64,000 bases of DNA from Bacteroidetes bacterium ADurb.Bin013 (GTDB lineage Bacteria > Bacteroidota > Bacteroidia > Bacteroidales > UBA932), in NCBI GenBank assembly GCA_002071385.1, contig MWFB01000005.1, positions 44,102 through 108,101 on the forward strand, in the 5' to 3' direction. The translations under genes were made by a program, and so were the position numbers. Position 1 is the stretch's first letter, and every line of letters begins with the position of its first letter. Shown piece by piece: positions 36,911-45,505 of this stretch. Under the pieces are notes generated by a model. The model was given only the letters and a program-made list of their open reading frames with translations, was not told the origin of the DNA and ran no database searches.

Positions 36911-37910
36911 CTTGCATCATAACTAGCTGTGCTTCGCTTCCGTAAATTCGTTTCATGGCAGCCTGCATAATGGCTCCTATCAACTGTGTGTAATTCATTC
37001 CGTTCATCCTGGCTATGATGGGAAGGTCTGAATCTTTGAAATTCAGGCCGGCCAGCGGGTTGATCTCCATGAATTCCGGTTCGCCCATCTCGTTCAGTTT
37101 CATATCTACCCGGCCGCTGTCACGGGAGCCTGTAGCTTCCCACACCCGCAGGGCAAGACGGGCACATTTCTCGGCAATCTCTCCTGTCTGATTTATGTAT
37201 TCAATTGTTTCCCTGTAATTCTGCTTGTTTTCATAAGAGTAGATCTCCAATATGTCTTTCTTGAAGACTACTTCCATGACACCAATGACACGGGTGTCTT
37301 CCCCGTTGCCGCATATTCCCACTGTGAATTCCCTGCCCGGGAGGTATGTTTCAACCAGAACAGGTTGTTCATAACGTTTCAGAAGATGGCAGCACACAGC
37401 CTGGAATTCTTCTTCTGTCCATACCAGTGAATGTTCTCCTATCCCCTTGCCTGAGCCCTCCATGACGGGTTTAAGAAAAAGGGGAAAATCGGGTTTTTGC
37501 TTATCCAGCTCATTAATACTGCGAACCAGGCAAAAATCGGGAGTAGGTATTCCCGCATCTCTCACGACTCTTTTGCATAACGCCTTGTTCAATGACAGGG
37601 CCATAGTTGCAGCGCTCGAAAACACGTAGGGTATCTGCCAGTCATCCAGGATAGCCGGCACAAGCGATTCCCTGCCATCTCCGAAGATACCTTCGCAGAT
37701 GTTAAAAACAAGATCCCATCTGTCTCCTTTGAATAGACGCATCATCAGCGACCTTGCATTTCCGATGCGTTCGGTTTCATAACCTAAAGAATGAAGGGCT
37801 GTTTCGATGCCCTCAATCGTCTCTGTTTTGTCTAGCTCTGCAGTGTCTTCTTCAGAGTACCCCAAAGATAGGTATTCAGACTGCAGGTCATATGTCAGAC
37901 CAACTTTCAT
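36882..37910 (-). CDS. ATP-grasp ligase, D-Ala-D-Ala ligase-like (first of pair)
   Basis: This 342-aa ATP-grasp enzyme is opened by NICEGIFGDGRESLVPAIL, matching the LHG..GEDG region of D-Ala-D-Ala ligases. Then come FPLFLKPVMEGSGKGIGE, PVLVETYLPGREFTVGI, and the metal motif GRVDMKLNEMG followed by FMEINPLAGLN. It leads the operon ATP-grasp / ATP-grasp / GNAT / flavin reductase. It may be a housekeeping relative of Ddl, but its paralogue partner and divergence point to another small molecule. Confidence 0.85.
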   Translation of the reverse strand: MKVGLTYDLQSEYLSLGYSEEDTAELDKTETIEGIETALHSLGYETERIGNARSLMMRLFKGDRWDLVFNICEGIFGDGRESLVPAILDDWQIPYVFSSAATMALSLNKALCKRVVRDAGIPTPDFCLVRSINELDKQKPDFPLFLKPVMEGSGKGIGEHSLVWTEEEFQAVCCHLLKRYEQPVLVETYLPGREFTVGICGNGEDTRVIGVMEVVFKKDILEIYSYENKQNYRETIEYINQTGEIAEKCARLALRVWEATGSRDSGRVDMKLNEMGEPEFMEINPLAGLNFKDSDLPIIARMNGMNYTQLIGAIMQAAMKRIYGSEAQLVMMQDEQYSYYPA

Positions 37911-37952
37911 TTTGTCTGCTCCCGGGCTCTACGGGAATACCATAAATTTTCA

Positions 37953-37960
37953 TAAATTTG
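37953..37960 (+). promoter_or_regulatory. Candidate promoter TAAATTTG of the small membrane protein
   Basis: A perfect TAnnTTTG lies 79 bases before the ATG at 38040. No -33 element was confirmed. The resulting leader is unusually long for this window. Confidence 0.35.
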
Positions 37961-38039
37961 TTATATAAAATAATGTGCGATATTAGCACTTTTATGAATC
38001 CGTTGTTCTTTTCAAATTATTTTTTTAAAAAGAATTTTC

Positions 38040-38225
38040 ATGAAATGTGAAACGTCAAAAAGTGCTCCCGCCGGAGGGGCAGTTTACGGTATCGGCTTTG
38101 TCGGGGCAGTAATCTACTTTATTGTTCAGGCCAGTGGCTTCTGGGAAGGTGTCCTGGGTGTTCTCAAAGCTATTGTATGGCCGGCAATCATGGTTTTTGA
38201 AGTGTTAAAGTACATAGGTGCCTGA
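38040..38225 (+). CDS. Small conserved membrane protein (61 aa)
   Basis: A short basic start (MKCETSKSAP) precedes a Gly-rich hydrophobic helix (AVYGIGFVGAVIYFIV) and a second helix ([23 protein letters not shown]). Both are membrane-like. Similar 60-70 aa proteins occur in many Bacteroidota from memory, with no known function. The reading frame overlaps the next gene's GTG start by 8 bases, suggesting coupling. Confidence 0.72.
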   Translation: MKCETSKSAPAGGAVYGIGFVGAVIYFIVQASGFWEGVLGVLKAIVWPAIMVFEVLKYIGA

Positions 38226-38850
38226 ACCGGAAAACCACCCCATGCAACCATTCCTGCCAAGAGGGTCACGCATCCTTATGCTTGGCAGTTTTCCTCCTCC
38301 GAAGACCCGGTGGTCTATGGATTTTTATTATCCCAACTTCAGGAATGACATGTGGCGCATAGTAGGCCTGGTCTTCTTCAACCAGGCCGGTTATTTCATT
38401 CAGGGGAATGGATACAACAGGAAACTTATCGAGTCTTTCTGCAGGGAGAAAGGTCTGGCTCTTTATGATGCGGCGGTAAAGGTGATCCGCATGACAGGGA
38501 ATGCGTCTGATAAATACCTGGAAGTTGTGGAATCCATTGACCTGGCAGGGATTCTGGACAATCTCCCTATGTGCAGCAATGTTGCTGTAACAGGACAAAA
38601 AGCGGCCCAGACGGTGCTTGAAGTGCTGGCTGGAACCGGTTTTCAACAGGTACTGCAGCTCCCAGCCATGGGATCTTTTGCAAATTTCCGATATGGGGAA
38701 AGACTGGTTAGATTGTACAGGATGCCCTCTACTTCAAGGGCTTATCCCATGCCTTTGGAGAAAAAGGTGTCGTATTACAGGAATTTATTCAAAAGCTTCC
38801 TGGGTCACTCCCATTCTATGGTTGCAGGGGGTTTGGAAGATATATCATAG
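38218..38850 (+). CDS. Uracil-DNA glycosylase-family protein
   Basis: This 210-aa protein resembles the Mug/TDG-like uracil-DNA glycosylase superfamily. It has an N-terminal [12 protein letters not shown] motif (the GxxPG-like active-site loop), [15 protein letters not shown], and a C-terminal strand with [16 protein letters not shown]. Such enzymes remove deaminated bases. The start is GTG at 38218 overlapping the upstream stop, or ATG at 38242. Its 3' end overlaps the opposing guaA gene by 46 bases. The exact base specificity is not readable. Confidence 0.75.
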
Positions 38851-40334
38851 ACAACCCGGTTGACCCCCTTTACTTTATTGATGATATCGTTTGAAACTTT
38901 CATGAGGAAGTCGTAAGGCAGGTGTATCCAGTCAGCTGTCATACCATCTGTAGATTCAACCGCCCGTAAGGCAATGGTGTATTCATACGTGCGTTCATCA
39001 CCCATGACACCCACACTCCTGACCGGTAACAGAATTGCTCCGGCCTGCCAGACCGTATCATACAGGTTTTCTTTCTTTAGCGACTGGATGAAAATATCGT
39101 CGGCTTGTCTGAGGATTTGTAGTTTTTCAAGGGTGATTTCACCTAAAAGCCTGATAGCCAGACCGGGACCGGGGAAGGGGTGGCGTTTGATCAACTCTTC
39201 CTTCACACCAAGGGCAAGTCCTATGCAGCGTACTTCATCTTTGAAGAGCAGGCGCAGGGGTTCTATAATTTTCAAGGGAACATGCTTGGGAAGGCCTCCC
39301 ACATTGTGATGTGATTTAATGGCAGATGTATGACCGTGTAAAGAAACAGATTCAATGACATCCGGATAGATGGTCCCCTGGGCAAGCCATGTGGCATTCC
39401 GGACCTTTGAGGCTTCCCTGGTGAAAACCTCAATAAAGATCCGGCCTATCGTCTTGCGTTTGGTTTCAGGATCTGTTATTCCCTTCAGGGCCCCGAGGAA
39501 AGTCGAGGATGCATCCACACCGGTTATATTCAACCCCATATCCTGGTACGTTCTCATGACAGCAGTATACTCGTTCAGGCGTAACAAACCCGTATCCACA
39601 AATATGCAATGCAATTGTGTTCCTATGGCTTTGTGCAGCAAGGTTGCTGTCACGGTACTGTCCACGCCCCCGGATATGGCCATGATCACATGTTCATCAC
39701 CAATCTTTTCGCGCATTCCGGCTATGGTTTCCTCTATAAAGCCGGAAGGGGTCCAGTCCCCTTTGCATTGGCAGATACCTAATGCGAAATTCTCCAGGAT
39801 ATTCCGGCCATGGACCGAGTGATACACTTCGGGATGAAACTGTACACCATAAGTGTCTTCCCCTTCAAAACGGAAAGACGCATATTGCACATTGTCTGTA
39901 GAGGCCAGGTTCACGGCTCCTACAGGAAGGGCATCAATGCTGTCCTGGTGTGACATCCATACGGCAGTAGGGGAGGGAACGTTACGGAACAAAGGGGACC
40001 CGGGTTCCAGGATATCCAGCATGGCCCTTCCGTATTCACGTGACAGCGAAGAATGAACGTCTCCTCCATACCGGGTGGCCAGGTACTGTGCCCCAAAGCA
40101 GATGCCCAGGAGCGGGATCTTTCCTTTAATCCCTGAAAGATCAATAACAGGAGCATCCTTGTCTTTCACAGAATACGGACTCCCTGACAGGATCATACCT
40201 TTGACAGAAGGATCAAGTTCGGGAAAATGATGATAAGGGAATATTTCACAGTATACCTTCAGTTCCCGTAACCGTCTACCGATCAATTGCGTAAGTTGTG
40301 AACCAAAGTCAATTATCAGGATTTTTTCATTCAT
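38805..40334 (-). CDS. guaA: GMP synthase (glutamine-hydrolysing)
   Basis: This 509-aa enzyme converts XMP to GMP in purine synthesis. The class I amidotransferase domain has nucleophile Cys79 in GICFGAQ and His/Glu in VQFHPEV. The ATP pyrophosphatase loop is [11 protein letters not shown]. The C-terminal dimerisation domain ends in the conserved [12 protein letters not shown]. The ATG at 40334 follows a TACTTTTG box 25 bases upstream. Confidence 0.96.
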   Translation of the reverse strand: MNEKILIIDFGSQLTQLIGRRLRELKVYCEIFPYHHFPELDPSVKGMILSGSPYSVKDKDAPVIDLSGIKGKIPLLGICFGAQYLATRYGGDVHSSLSREYGRAMLDILEPGSPLFRNVPSPTAVWMSHQDSIDALPVGAVNLASTDNVQYASFRFEGEDTYGVQFHPEVYHSVHGRNILENFALGICQCKGDWTPSGFIEETIAGMREKIGDEHVIMAISGGVDSTVTATLLHKAIGTQLHCIFVDTGLLRLNEYTAVMRTYQDMGLNITGVDASSTFLGALKGITDPETKRKTIGRIFIEVFTREASKVRNATWLAQGTIYPDVIESVSLHGHTSAIKSHHNVGGLPKHVPLKIIEPLRLLFKDEVRCIGLALGVKEELIKRHPFPGPGLAIRLLGEITLEKLQILRQADDIFIQSLKKENLYDTVWQAGAILLPVRSVGVMGDERTYEYTIALRAVESTDGMTADWIHLPYDFLMKVSNDIINKVKGVNRVVYDISSKPPATIEWE

Positions 40335-40359
40335 AGGAAGTCCCGTAGTTATAGAGTAG

Positions 40360-40367
40360 CAAAAGTA
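40360..40367 (-). promoter_or_regulatory. guaA promoter (TACTTTTG)
   Basis: A TAnnTTTG match on the minus strand lies 25 bases before the guaA ATG, divergent from the DUF177 promoter. Confidence 0.5.
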
Positions 40368-40399
40368 AAACAAAACAACGATTATCTAAAATATTTGTT

Positions 40400-40407
40400 T
40401 ATCTTTG
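40400..40407 (+). promoter_or_regulatory. Promoter TATCTTTG of the DUF177-rpmF genes
   Basis: A perfect -7 element lies 19 bases before the ATG at 40427. The transcript likely continues through rpmF and tRNA-Arg, since no terminator was seen between them. Confidence 0.55.
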
Positions 40408-40426
40408 TCGGCTCATTTCCGGCCAT

Positions 40427-40900
40427 ATGGAACAGATGGAAAACACAAGACTGAGGGTTGCGGTAAAGACACTTTCAAAAGGGACATATGACTATGCTTT
40501 CCGGTTGAACAGGGATTTTTTCTCGTCGTTTGAAAACGCAGATATACTGGACGCCGCTCTGGATACGGAAATAAAAATATGCAAGACAGACGAACAGGAA
40601 TCCATTATAACTGTTAAGATTACAGGAACTCTGGTCGTTCTGTGTGACAGATGCCTTGACAAACTTACTGTTCCGGTTTCTTTCGAAAGCACATTAGAGG
40701 AAGAGGAGATCCTTGAATGCCTGAATGATTTTACCGGTCAGATGGATTTCACACAATATGTATACGACAACATTTGTCTTGCCATTCCAATCAAGCGTGT
40801 ACATGAGTCAGAAAAAGACTGTGACCAGGAAATGCTCCGCATTTGGAAACAGGCATCTGTTCAGGAAAAAAACAGGATAACGAATCTTTTACCAGATTGA
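40427..40900 (+). CDS. DUF177/YceD family protein
   Basis: This 157-aa protein of the YceD family is associated with 23S rRNA accumulation. The typical CxxC region is VLCDRCLDKLTVPV, followed by an acidic stretch and the conserved DLxxY-like DFTQYVYDNICLAIP. It precedes rpmF by 39 bases, the arrangement found across bacteria, which confirms the family. ATGs at 40427 and 40436 are both possible. Confidence 0.88.
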   Translation: MEQMENTRLRVAVKTLSKGTYDYAFRLNRDFFSSFENADILDAALDTEIKICKTDEQESIITVKITGTLVVLCDRCLDKLTVPVSFESTLEEEEILECLNDFTGQMDFTQYVYDNICLAIPIKRVHESEKDCDQEMLRIWKQASVQEKNRITNLLPD

Positions 40901-40939
40901 CGGATTTGATGAAATAATAATTTTTTAAGTAAACGAGAT

Positions 40940-41122
40940 ATGGCACATCCAAAACACAAAACCTCAAAACAGAGAAGAGACAAGCGCAGAACACACGATA
41001 AGTTGAAAAGTCCCACCCTGGCAACCTGTTCCAACTGCGGAGCCGCCGTCATGTATCACAGGGTATGTCCCGAATGCGGGTATTACCGCGGACGTCAGAT
41101 CATTCAGAAGACTGTTGTCTGA
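40940..41122 (+). CDS. rpmF: 50S ribosomal protein L32
   Basis: This 60-aa ribosomal protein starts MAHPKHKTSKQRRDKRR and has a zinc ribbon, CSNCG then CPECG. It is downstream of the DUF177 gene and just ahead of tRNA-Arg. Confidence 0.97.
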   Translation: MAHPKHKTSKQRRDKRRTHDKLKSPTLATCSNCGAAVMYHRVCPECGYYRGRQIIQKTVV

Positions 41123-41140
41123 TCATACCTGAAAAGATTG

Positions 41141-41210
41141 GCCCTATAGTTCAAGGGATAGAACGGAAGTTTCCTAAACTTCAAATCCAGGTTCGAGTCC
41201 TGGTGGGGCT
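41141..41210 (+). tRNA. tRNA-Arg (anticodon CCT)
   Basis: A 70-nt cloverleaf: acceptor GCCCTAT pairs with GTGGGGC (with G-U pairs), D-stem GTTC/GAAC, anticodon loop TTCCTAA giving CCT, T-stem CCAGG/CCTGG with loop TTCGAGT. CCA is not encoded (ACA follows). It lies 18 bases after rpmF. Confidence 0.9.
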
Positions 41211-41247
41211 ACAATAATCATAAAGTCCCATTTTTAATCCTAGCATT

Positions 41248-41823
41248 ATGAAATCATTAAAAGGAACTAAGACAGAAAAAAATCTCCTGGCAGCTTTCGC
41301 GGGAGAATCCCAGGCACGCAATCGTTATACTTATTTTGCCTCAGCAGCCAAAAAGGAAGGTTTCGAACAAATTGCCGGTGTATTTGAAGAAACTGCCAAC
41401 CAGGAAAAGGAACACGCCAAACGTTTCTTCAAATTCCTTGAAGGGGGTATGGTAGAAATCACAGCAATGTATCCTGCCGGAGAGATTGGCACAACAGCCC
41501 AGAATCTTTTGGCTGCCGCTGAAGGAGAAAATGAGGAACATTCCCTGTTGTATCCCGAATTTGCAAAAGTAGCCGCGGAAGAAGGTTTCCCCAAAATCGC
41601 CGCTGCTTTTCTTGCTATAGCTACAGTGGAAGCAGAGCACGAGGCCCGTTACCGCAAGTTGCTGGATAGGGTAGAGAAAGGCAAGTATTTTGAAAGGGAT
41701 GAGGAGATAGTATGGCAGTGCCGTAATTGTGGCTACATCACTAAAGGGAAGAAAGCTCCAGAAATTTGTCCTGCCTGCCAGCATGCCAAAGCTTACTTTG
41801 AAGAGAAAAAAGAGAATTACTAA
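41248..41823 (+). CDS. rbr: Rubrerythrin
   Basis: This 191-aa di-iron peroxidase protects anaerobes from hydrogen peroxide. The N-terminal four-helix ferritin-like domain carries ExxR/ExxH iron ligands in GESQARNRYTYF and ANQEKEHAKRFF, with a second pair in AEGENEEH and VEAEHEARY. The C-terminal rubredoxin domain has CRNCG and CPACQ. It suggests an anaerobic or microaerophilic lifestyle. Confidence 0.95.
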   Translation: MKSLKGTKTEKNLLAAFAGESQARNRYTYFASAAKKEGFEQIAGVFEETANQEKEHAKRFFKFLEGGMVEITAMYPAGEIGTTAQNLLAAAEGENEEHSLLYPEFAKVAAEEGFPKIAAAFLAIATVEAEHEARYRKLLDRVEKGKYFERDEEIVWQCRNCGYITKGKKAPEICPACQHAKAYFEEKKENY

Positions 41824-41903
41824 TAACCTACCAGGCAGCGAATTCACTGATAGGGACATGCGGCCGTCGTTGTACCGGTAGAATATCCCTGTAAAATAAA
41901 TCT

Positions 41904-42554
41904 ATGAAACACCTGTTTGTACTATCATTATTCATCTCCTGTTTTTTTATCACACATGCACAGGAACATACCGAACAACCGATCAGGCCTGATGCTGTTT
42001 TCATGGGAAATTCCATAACCCAGAACTGGAGGAATTTTCACCCGGATTTCTTTACAAGGAACAATTTTGTTGGAAAAGGCATAGGAGGAGAAGTCACCTT
42101 ACAAATGCTGGCCCGTTTCAGGAGAGATGTCATAAGTTTGAATCCCAAAGTGTTGGTTATTCTGGCAGGTACCAATGATATAGCACAGAACCAGGGATAT
42201 GTGACACACCGCCAGATCATGGATAATATCGCGTCTATGGTTGATTTGGCACATTTTAACAATATACGGGTTATTCTCTGTTCTGTTCTTCCGGCTTATT
42301 CATACAGATGGCGCCCTGACGAATTCAACCAGACAGTCCGTCCCGCGGAGGCTATACAGAGACTCAACGGTATGATACGCAAGTATGCCCTTGAGCATGA
42401 TTGTGCATACGTGGATTTCTGGACTCCCATGTCCGATGACAAAGGTGGCATGAAAGACGGACTCTCGTCCGATGGGGTTCATCCTCATCCCGATGCCTAT
42501 TTTTTTATGGAGGAATTGATTACTCCTGTCATTCAACAGCTTTGCATGCAATAA
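41904..42554 (+). CDS. Secreted SGNH/GDSL hydrolase
   Basis: This 216-aa esterase-like hydrolase has a signal peptide ending THAQ. Block I GNSITQNW holds the catalytic Ser, block III contains GTNDIAQN, and block V DGVHPHPDAY gives the Asp-His pair. The N-terminal GDSL motif is replaced by GNSI, as in many Bacteroidota acetylhydrolases acting on acetylated sugars. The 3' end overlaps the opposing mnmD by 22 bases. Confidence 0.88.
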   Translation: MKHLFVLSLFISCFFITHAQEHTEQPIRPDAVFMGNSITQNWRNFHPDFFTRNNFVGKGIGGEVTLQMLARFRRDVISLNPKVLVILAGTNDIAQNQGYVTHRQIMDNIASMVDLAHFNNIRVILCSVLPAYSYRWRPDEFNQTVRPAEAIQRLNGMIRKYALEHDCAYVDFWTPMSDDKGGMKDGLSSDGVHPHPDAYFFMEELITPVIQQLCMQ

Positions 42555-43309
42555 ACAGCCCTCAGGATATGACGCTTTCTTCCTGTGCCGGGAAGCCTCT
42601 CAATTAAGAAACCCAGTTCACGTAAAGCATTTTTTACCATTCCCCTGCAACAGTAGGTTGTAAGGACTGCTGCTTTTTCAAGAGATGGAGTTATTCCGGC
42701 AAATACATTCCGGCTCCATAATTCAGGTTGCACCCCAGGTGAAAATGCATCATAATAGACAACGTGAATACCTTCCTGCGGTTGATAGTCAAGTATATTT
42801 CCCTTCTGTTTGAGCATGGTGAAACCTTCTGCTGCCTGAAAAGGTTCACCCCACTTGCCCCGGTGGATATTTCTGAAAAATTCCTTTTCCCGGGGCGAAT
42901 CCGGATATAAGAGTTCATTGGTAATATTTTCCGGCAAAGGGAACATTTCTACTGTTTCATAATAAACAGGAGTGGCTTTGGGAAATATACACGAATTCAT
43001 TGCCCGGTATGTCAAGAGGGCATTGAGCCCTGTCCCAAAACCCACTTCCAGTATGTGAATCGCATGGGGCAACCTTCCTTCGGACACTTGTGAATTGAGA
43101 TAGTAAAGAAGTCCACTGATAATATAAACGTGTTGGGATTCCTGTATGGCTCCTGAAATGGAGTGATACGTCTCACCCCACGGGCCCATGAGGGTGTTTG
43201 AACCATCCTCAGTAGGCACCGGCTGTAAGGATATATCATCAAAAAAGCCGTCCTTGCGGGGACAGCTTTTTGTGAAATGCTGTGCTGTGTTATTTTTTAC
43301 GATCGCCAT
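42533..43309 (-). CDS. mnmD: tRNA 5-methylaminomethyl-2-thiouridine methyltransferase
   Basis: This 258-aa SAM-dependent methyltransferase of the MnmD (DUF752) type completes modification of U34 in tRNAs. Motifs are SISGAIQESQHVYI, the SAM loop ILEVGFGTGLNALL, and VYYDAFSPGVQPELWS. The FAD-dependent MnmC half is absent, as in many Bacteroidota. It overlaps rpmE2 by 20 bases. Confidence 0.88.
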   Translation of the reverse strand: MAIVKNNTAQHFTKSCPRKDGFFDDISLQPVPTEDGSNTLMGPWGETYHSISGAIQESQHVYIISGLLYYLNSQVSEGRLPHAIHILEVGFGTGLNALLTYRAMNSCIFPKATPVYYETVEMFPLPENITNELLYPDSPREKEFFRNIHRGKWGEPFQAAEGFTMLKQKGNILDYQPQEGIHVVYYDAFSPGVQPELWSRNVFAGITPSLEKAAVLTTYCCRGMVKNALRELGFLIERLPGTGRKRHILRAVYCMQSC

Positions 43310-43541
43310 AACGGCTTCTGAATTTGTCTACACGGCCTGCAGTGTCTACAAGTTTCATCTTCCCTGTATAGAAAGGATGTGACGTATTCGAGATTTCAAG
43401 TTTGTACAGTGGGTATTCAGTTCCTTCCAGTGTGACGGTCTCTTTCGTATTCACACAGGAACGGGTAATGAACACATGCTCGTTGGACATATCTTTGAAA
43501 GCGACAAGCCTGTAGGTTTCCGGGTGTATTCCTTGTTTCAT
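43290..43541 (-). CDS. rpmE2: 50S ribosomal protein L31 type B
   Basis: This 83-aa ribosomal protein starts MKQGIHPETYRLVAF and ends in NTSHPFYTGK then RVDKFRSRYG. It lacks the four zinc-binding cysteines, so it is the type B (zinc-independent) form. Confidence 0.95.
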   Translation of the reverse strand: MKQGIHPETYRLVAFKDMSNEHVFITRSCVNTKETVTLEGTEYPLYKLEISNTSHPFYTGKMKLVDTAGRVDKFRSRYGDRKK

Positions 43542-43609
43542 GTTATGTATAATTTTATAATTTTCTGCAAACGGGCTGCAAAGTTACGCAATTTTTTGGC
43601 TCATCCAAA

Positions 43610-45010
43610 TTATAATGAAAGCAAAGCAAGGATTTGAGAAGCCAAATCATCTGCGCCGGATTTATCAGGAGCCTCACTATATATCCGCAGGATTGGTTCC
43701 GTATTGGACTTGCGAAGGCTGACCCATTTTCTTTCGTTTTCAAAATCAAGCCGCAGTCCGTCTACCATGCTTATTGTCGCACCGGGAAATGCTTTACGCA
43801 TCCTGTCACAGAGCACATCCATGTCCAACCCTTCTTTCATGTCAGCCCGGTTTTTACTCATTGAATAAGCCGGATAGGTACTTCTGAGCTGTGTCATGGA
43901 TTGCTCACGTTCAGCCAGCAGTGACAGGAAGAGGGCAGTCCCAACGAGTGCGTCCCTGCCATAATGGAGTGAGGGCAGGATAACGCCGCCATTGCCTTCA
44001 CCGCCAATCACGCTACCGGTACGTTTCATTTCTTCCACCACATTTACTTCTCCTACCGCAGCGGCAGAATAAGTGCCTCCAAACCACAGCGTTACATCTT
44101 TTAGGGCGCGGGTGGAGGAAAGATTGGATACCGTATGTATTTTTTTATCCGGATACTGTGTGGCAAATTTACCCAGCACGTGATCTGCACAGGCCACAAG
44201 GGTGTATTCCTCGCCAAACATGCTCCCGTCTTCACAAACAAGGGCCAGCCGGTCCACATCGGGGTCTACAGATATGCCCAGCGTTGCTTTTCTGGCAACA
44301 ACTTCTGATGACAGGTCCAGCAGGTGATGGGGCAGGGGTTCCGGATTGTGTGCAAAATGGCCTGTTGGCTCACAGTGGATCTTGTGGCAGGTAACCCCCA
44401 TGGCATCCAGGAGTCTTGGCATGATCACCCCACCGACCGAGTTGATGCCATCAACGACAGCACTGAAGCCTGAACGATAAATTGCTTCCACATTCACCAG
44501 CGGGTGGTTAAGAACGGCTTCTATGTGTTTGTCGGTAAAATCATTTGTTTCATATGCACCCAGGTCATCCACTCCGGAAAATTCGAAGTTGTTTTTCTGG
44601 ATAATTTCCAGCATCCTTTCCCCCTGGTTTGCGTTGAGGAACTCTCCGTTGTGATCCAGTAGTTTGAGCGCATTCCACTCCCCTGGGTTGTGACTGGCTG
44701 TGAGAACGATTCCCCCGGACGCTTTTAAAAAAAGAACCGCCATTTCAGTCGTGGGGGTACTGGCCAGTCCTATATCCACTACGTCCATCCCGCAAGCTCG
44801 CAACGTCCCGCAAACCAGTTGTCTGACCATGTCTCCGGACAGGCGTGCATCGCGGCCCACAACAATGGTTTGGGACATTCCTCTCCTTTGCTCACCAATG
44901 AGCCTGGCATAGGCCGAGGTAAACCGGACAATGTCAAAAGGAGAAAGGGATACCCCCGGCAAACCGCCAATGGTACCCCTTATTCCCGAGATGGATTGTA
45001 TCAGGCTCAT
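43610..45010 (-). CDS. glmM: Phosphoglucosamine mutase
   Basis: This 466-aa phosphohexomutase converts glucosamine-6-P to glucosamine-1-P for peptidoglycan and LPS synthesis. The phosphoserine loop LTASHNPGEWN has Ser106. The metal-binding loop reads SVDPDVDRLALV, the sugar-binding loop GGEGNGG, and the phosphate-binding loop RKSNTEPILRIY. It lies 3 bases after the V-ATPase K gene. The related phosphomannomutase is not excluded. Confidence 0.85.
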   Translation of the reverse strand: MSLIQSISGIRGTIGGLPGVSLSPFDIVRFTSAYARLIGEQRRGMSQTIVVGRDARLSGDMVRQLVCGTLRACGMDVVDIGLASTPTTEMAVLFLKASGGIVLTASHNPGEWNALKLLDHNGEFLNANQGERMLEIIQKNNFEFSGVDDLGAYETNDFTDKHIEAVLNHPLVNVEAIYRSGFSAVVDGINSVGGVIMPRLLDAMGVTCHKIHCEPTGHFAHNPEPLPHHLLDLSSEVVARKATLGISVDPDVDRLALVCEDGSMFGEEYTLVACADHVLGKFATQYPDKKIHTVSNLSSTRALKDVTLWFGGTYSAAAVGEVNVVEEMKRTGSVIGGEGNGGVILPSLHYGRDALVGTALFLSLLAEREQSMTQLRSTYPAYSMSKNRADMKEGLDMDVLCDRMRKAFPGATISMVDGLRLDFENERKWVSLRKSNTEPILRIYSEAPDKSGADDLASQILALLSL

Positions 45011-45013
45011 GGT

Positions 45014-45472
45014 TTAGCTGGGCATTGCTAGGAAGCACGAGGCAAAGGCCAGGATGGCATAGAGTTCCGGGAACACGGCCAATACCAATGTTTTACTGAA
45101 TACGTTATGCCCGTTGCTCATTTCAACAACCCCGTTGGCTGCGATCTGAGCTTGTTTGATGGCTGAAATAAGACCCACAACACCCATGGCCGTGCCAGCT
45201 GCCAAAACGGCCAATGCCTGGTTCATAGTGAGTACTCCGTTCAAACCATTAATGGCTCCAAGGTTCAGGAAGAAAGCAGCGAAACCGTAAAGACCCTGGG
45301 TCGAAGGCAGGGCGCTCAGTATCATTGAAGATCCGAAAATGTTGGGATTCTTTTTCATGGCTGCTACGGTGGCATTTCCTGCCAATACAGTCCCTACAGC
45401 ACTTCCGACTCCGGAGGGGATCAACATAAGTGCAATGCCTACGTAGGCTAAAATTAATGGTAATGTGTTCAT
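45014..45472 (-). CDS. ntpK: V-type ATPase subunit K (rotor ring)
   Basis: This 152-aa membrane rotor subunit has four helices formed by two hairpins. The ion site reads LPSTQGLYG with Leu55, Thr58 and Gln59, then Gln107 in SAIKQAQ and the key Glu136 in VFPELYAI. These match the sodium ligands of the Enterococcus hirae ring (Leu61, Thr64, Gln65, Gln110, Glu139), so sodium coupling is likely. It is the last V-ATPase gene, 33 bases after ntpI. Confidence 0.93.
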   Translation of the reverse strand: MNTLPLILAYVGIALMLIPSGVGSAVGTVLAGNATVAAMKKNPNIFGSSMILSALPSTQGLYGFAAFFLNLGAINGLNGVLTMNQALAVLAAGTAMGVVGLISAIKQAQIAANGVVEMSNGHNVFSKTLVLAVFPELYAILAFASCFLAMPS

Positions 45473-45505
45473 AATAAGTTGACTAATGTTAAAATATTGT
45501 ATTGA

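Noticed and set aside
36882..37910. Calling the first ATP-grasp gene ddl
   Set aside because: Its paralogue overlaps it, the substrate half is divergent, and neighbours differ from peptidoglycan clusters, so the name was withheld.
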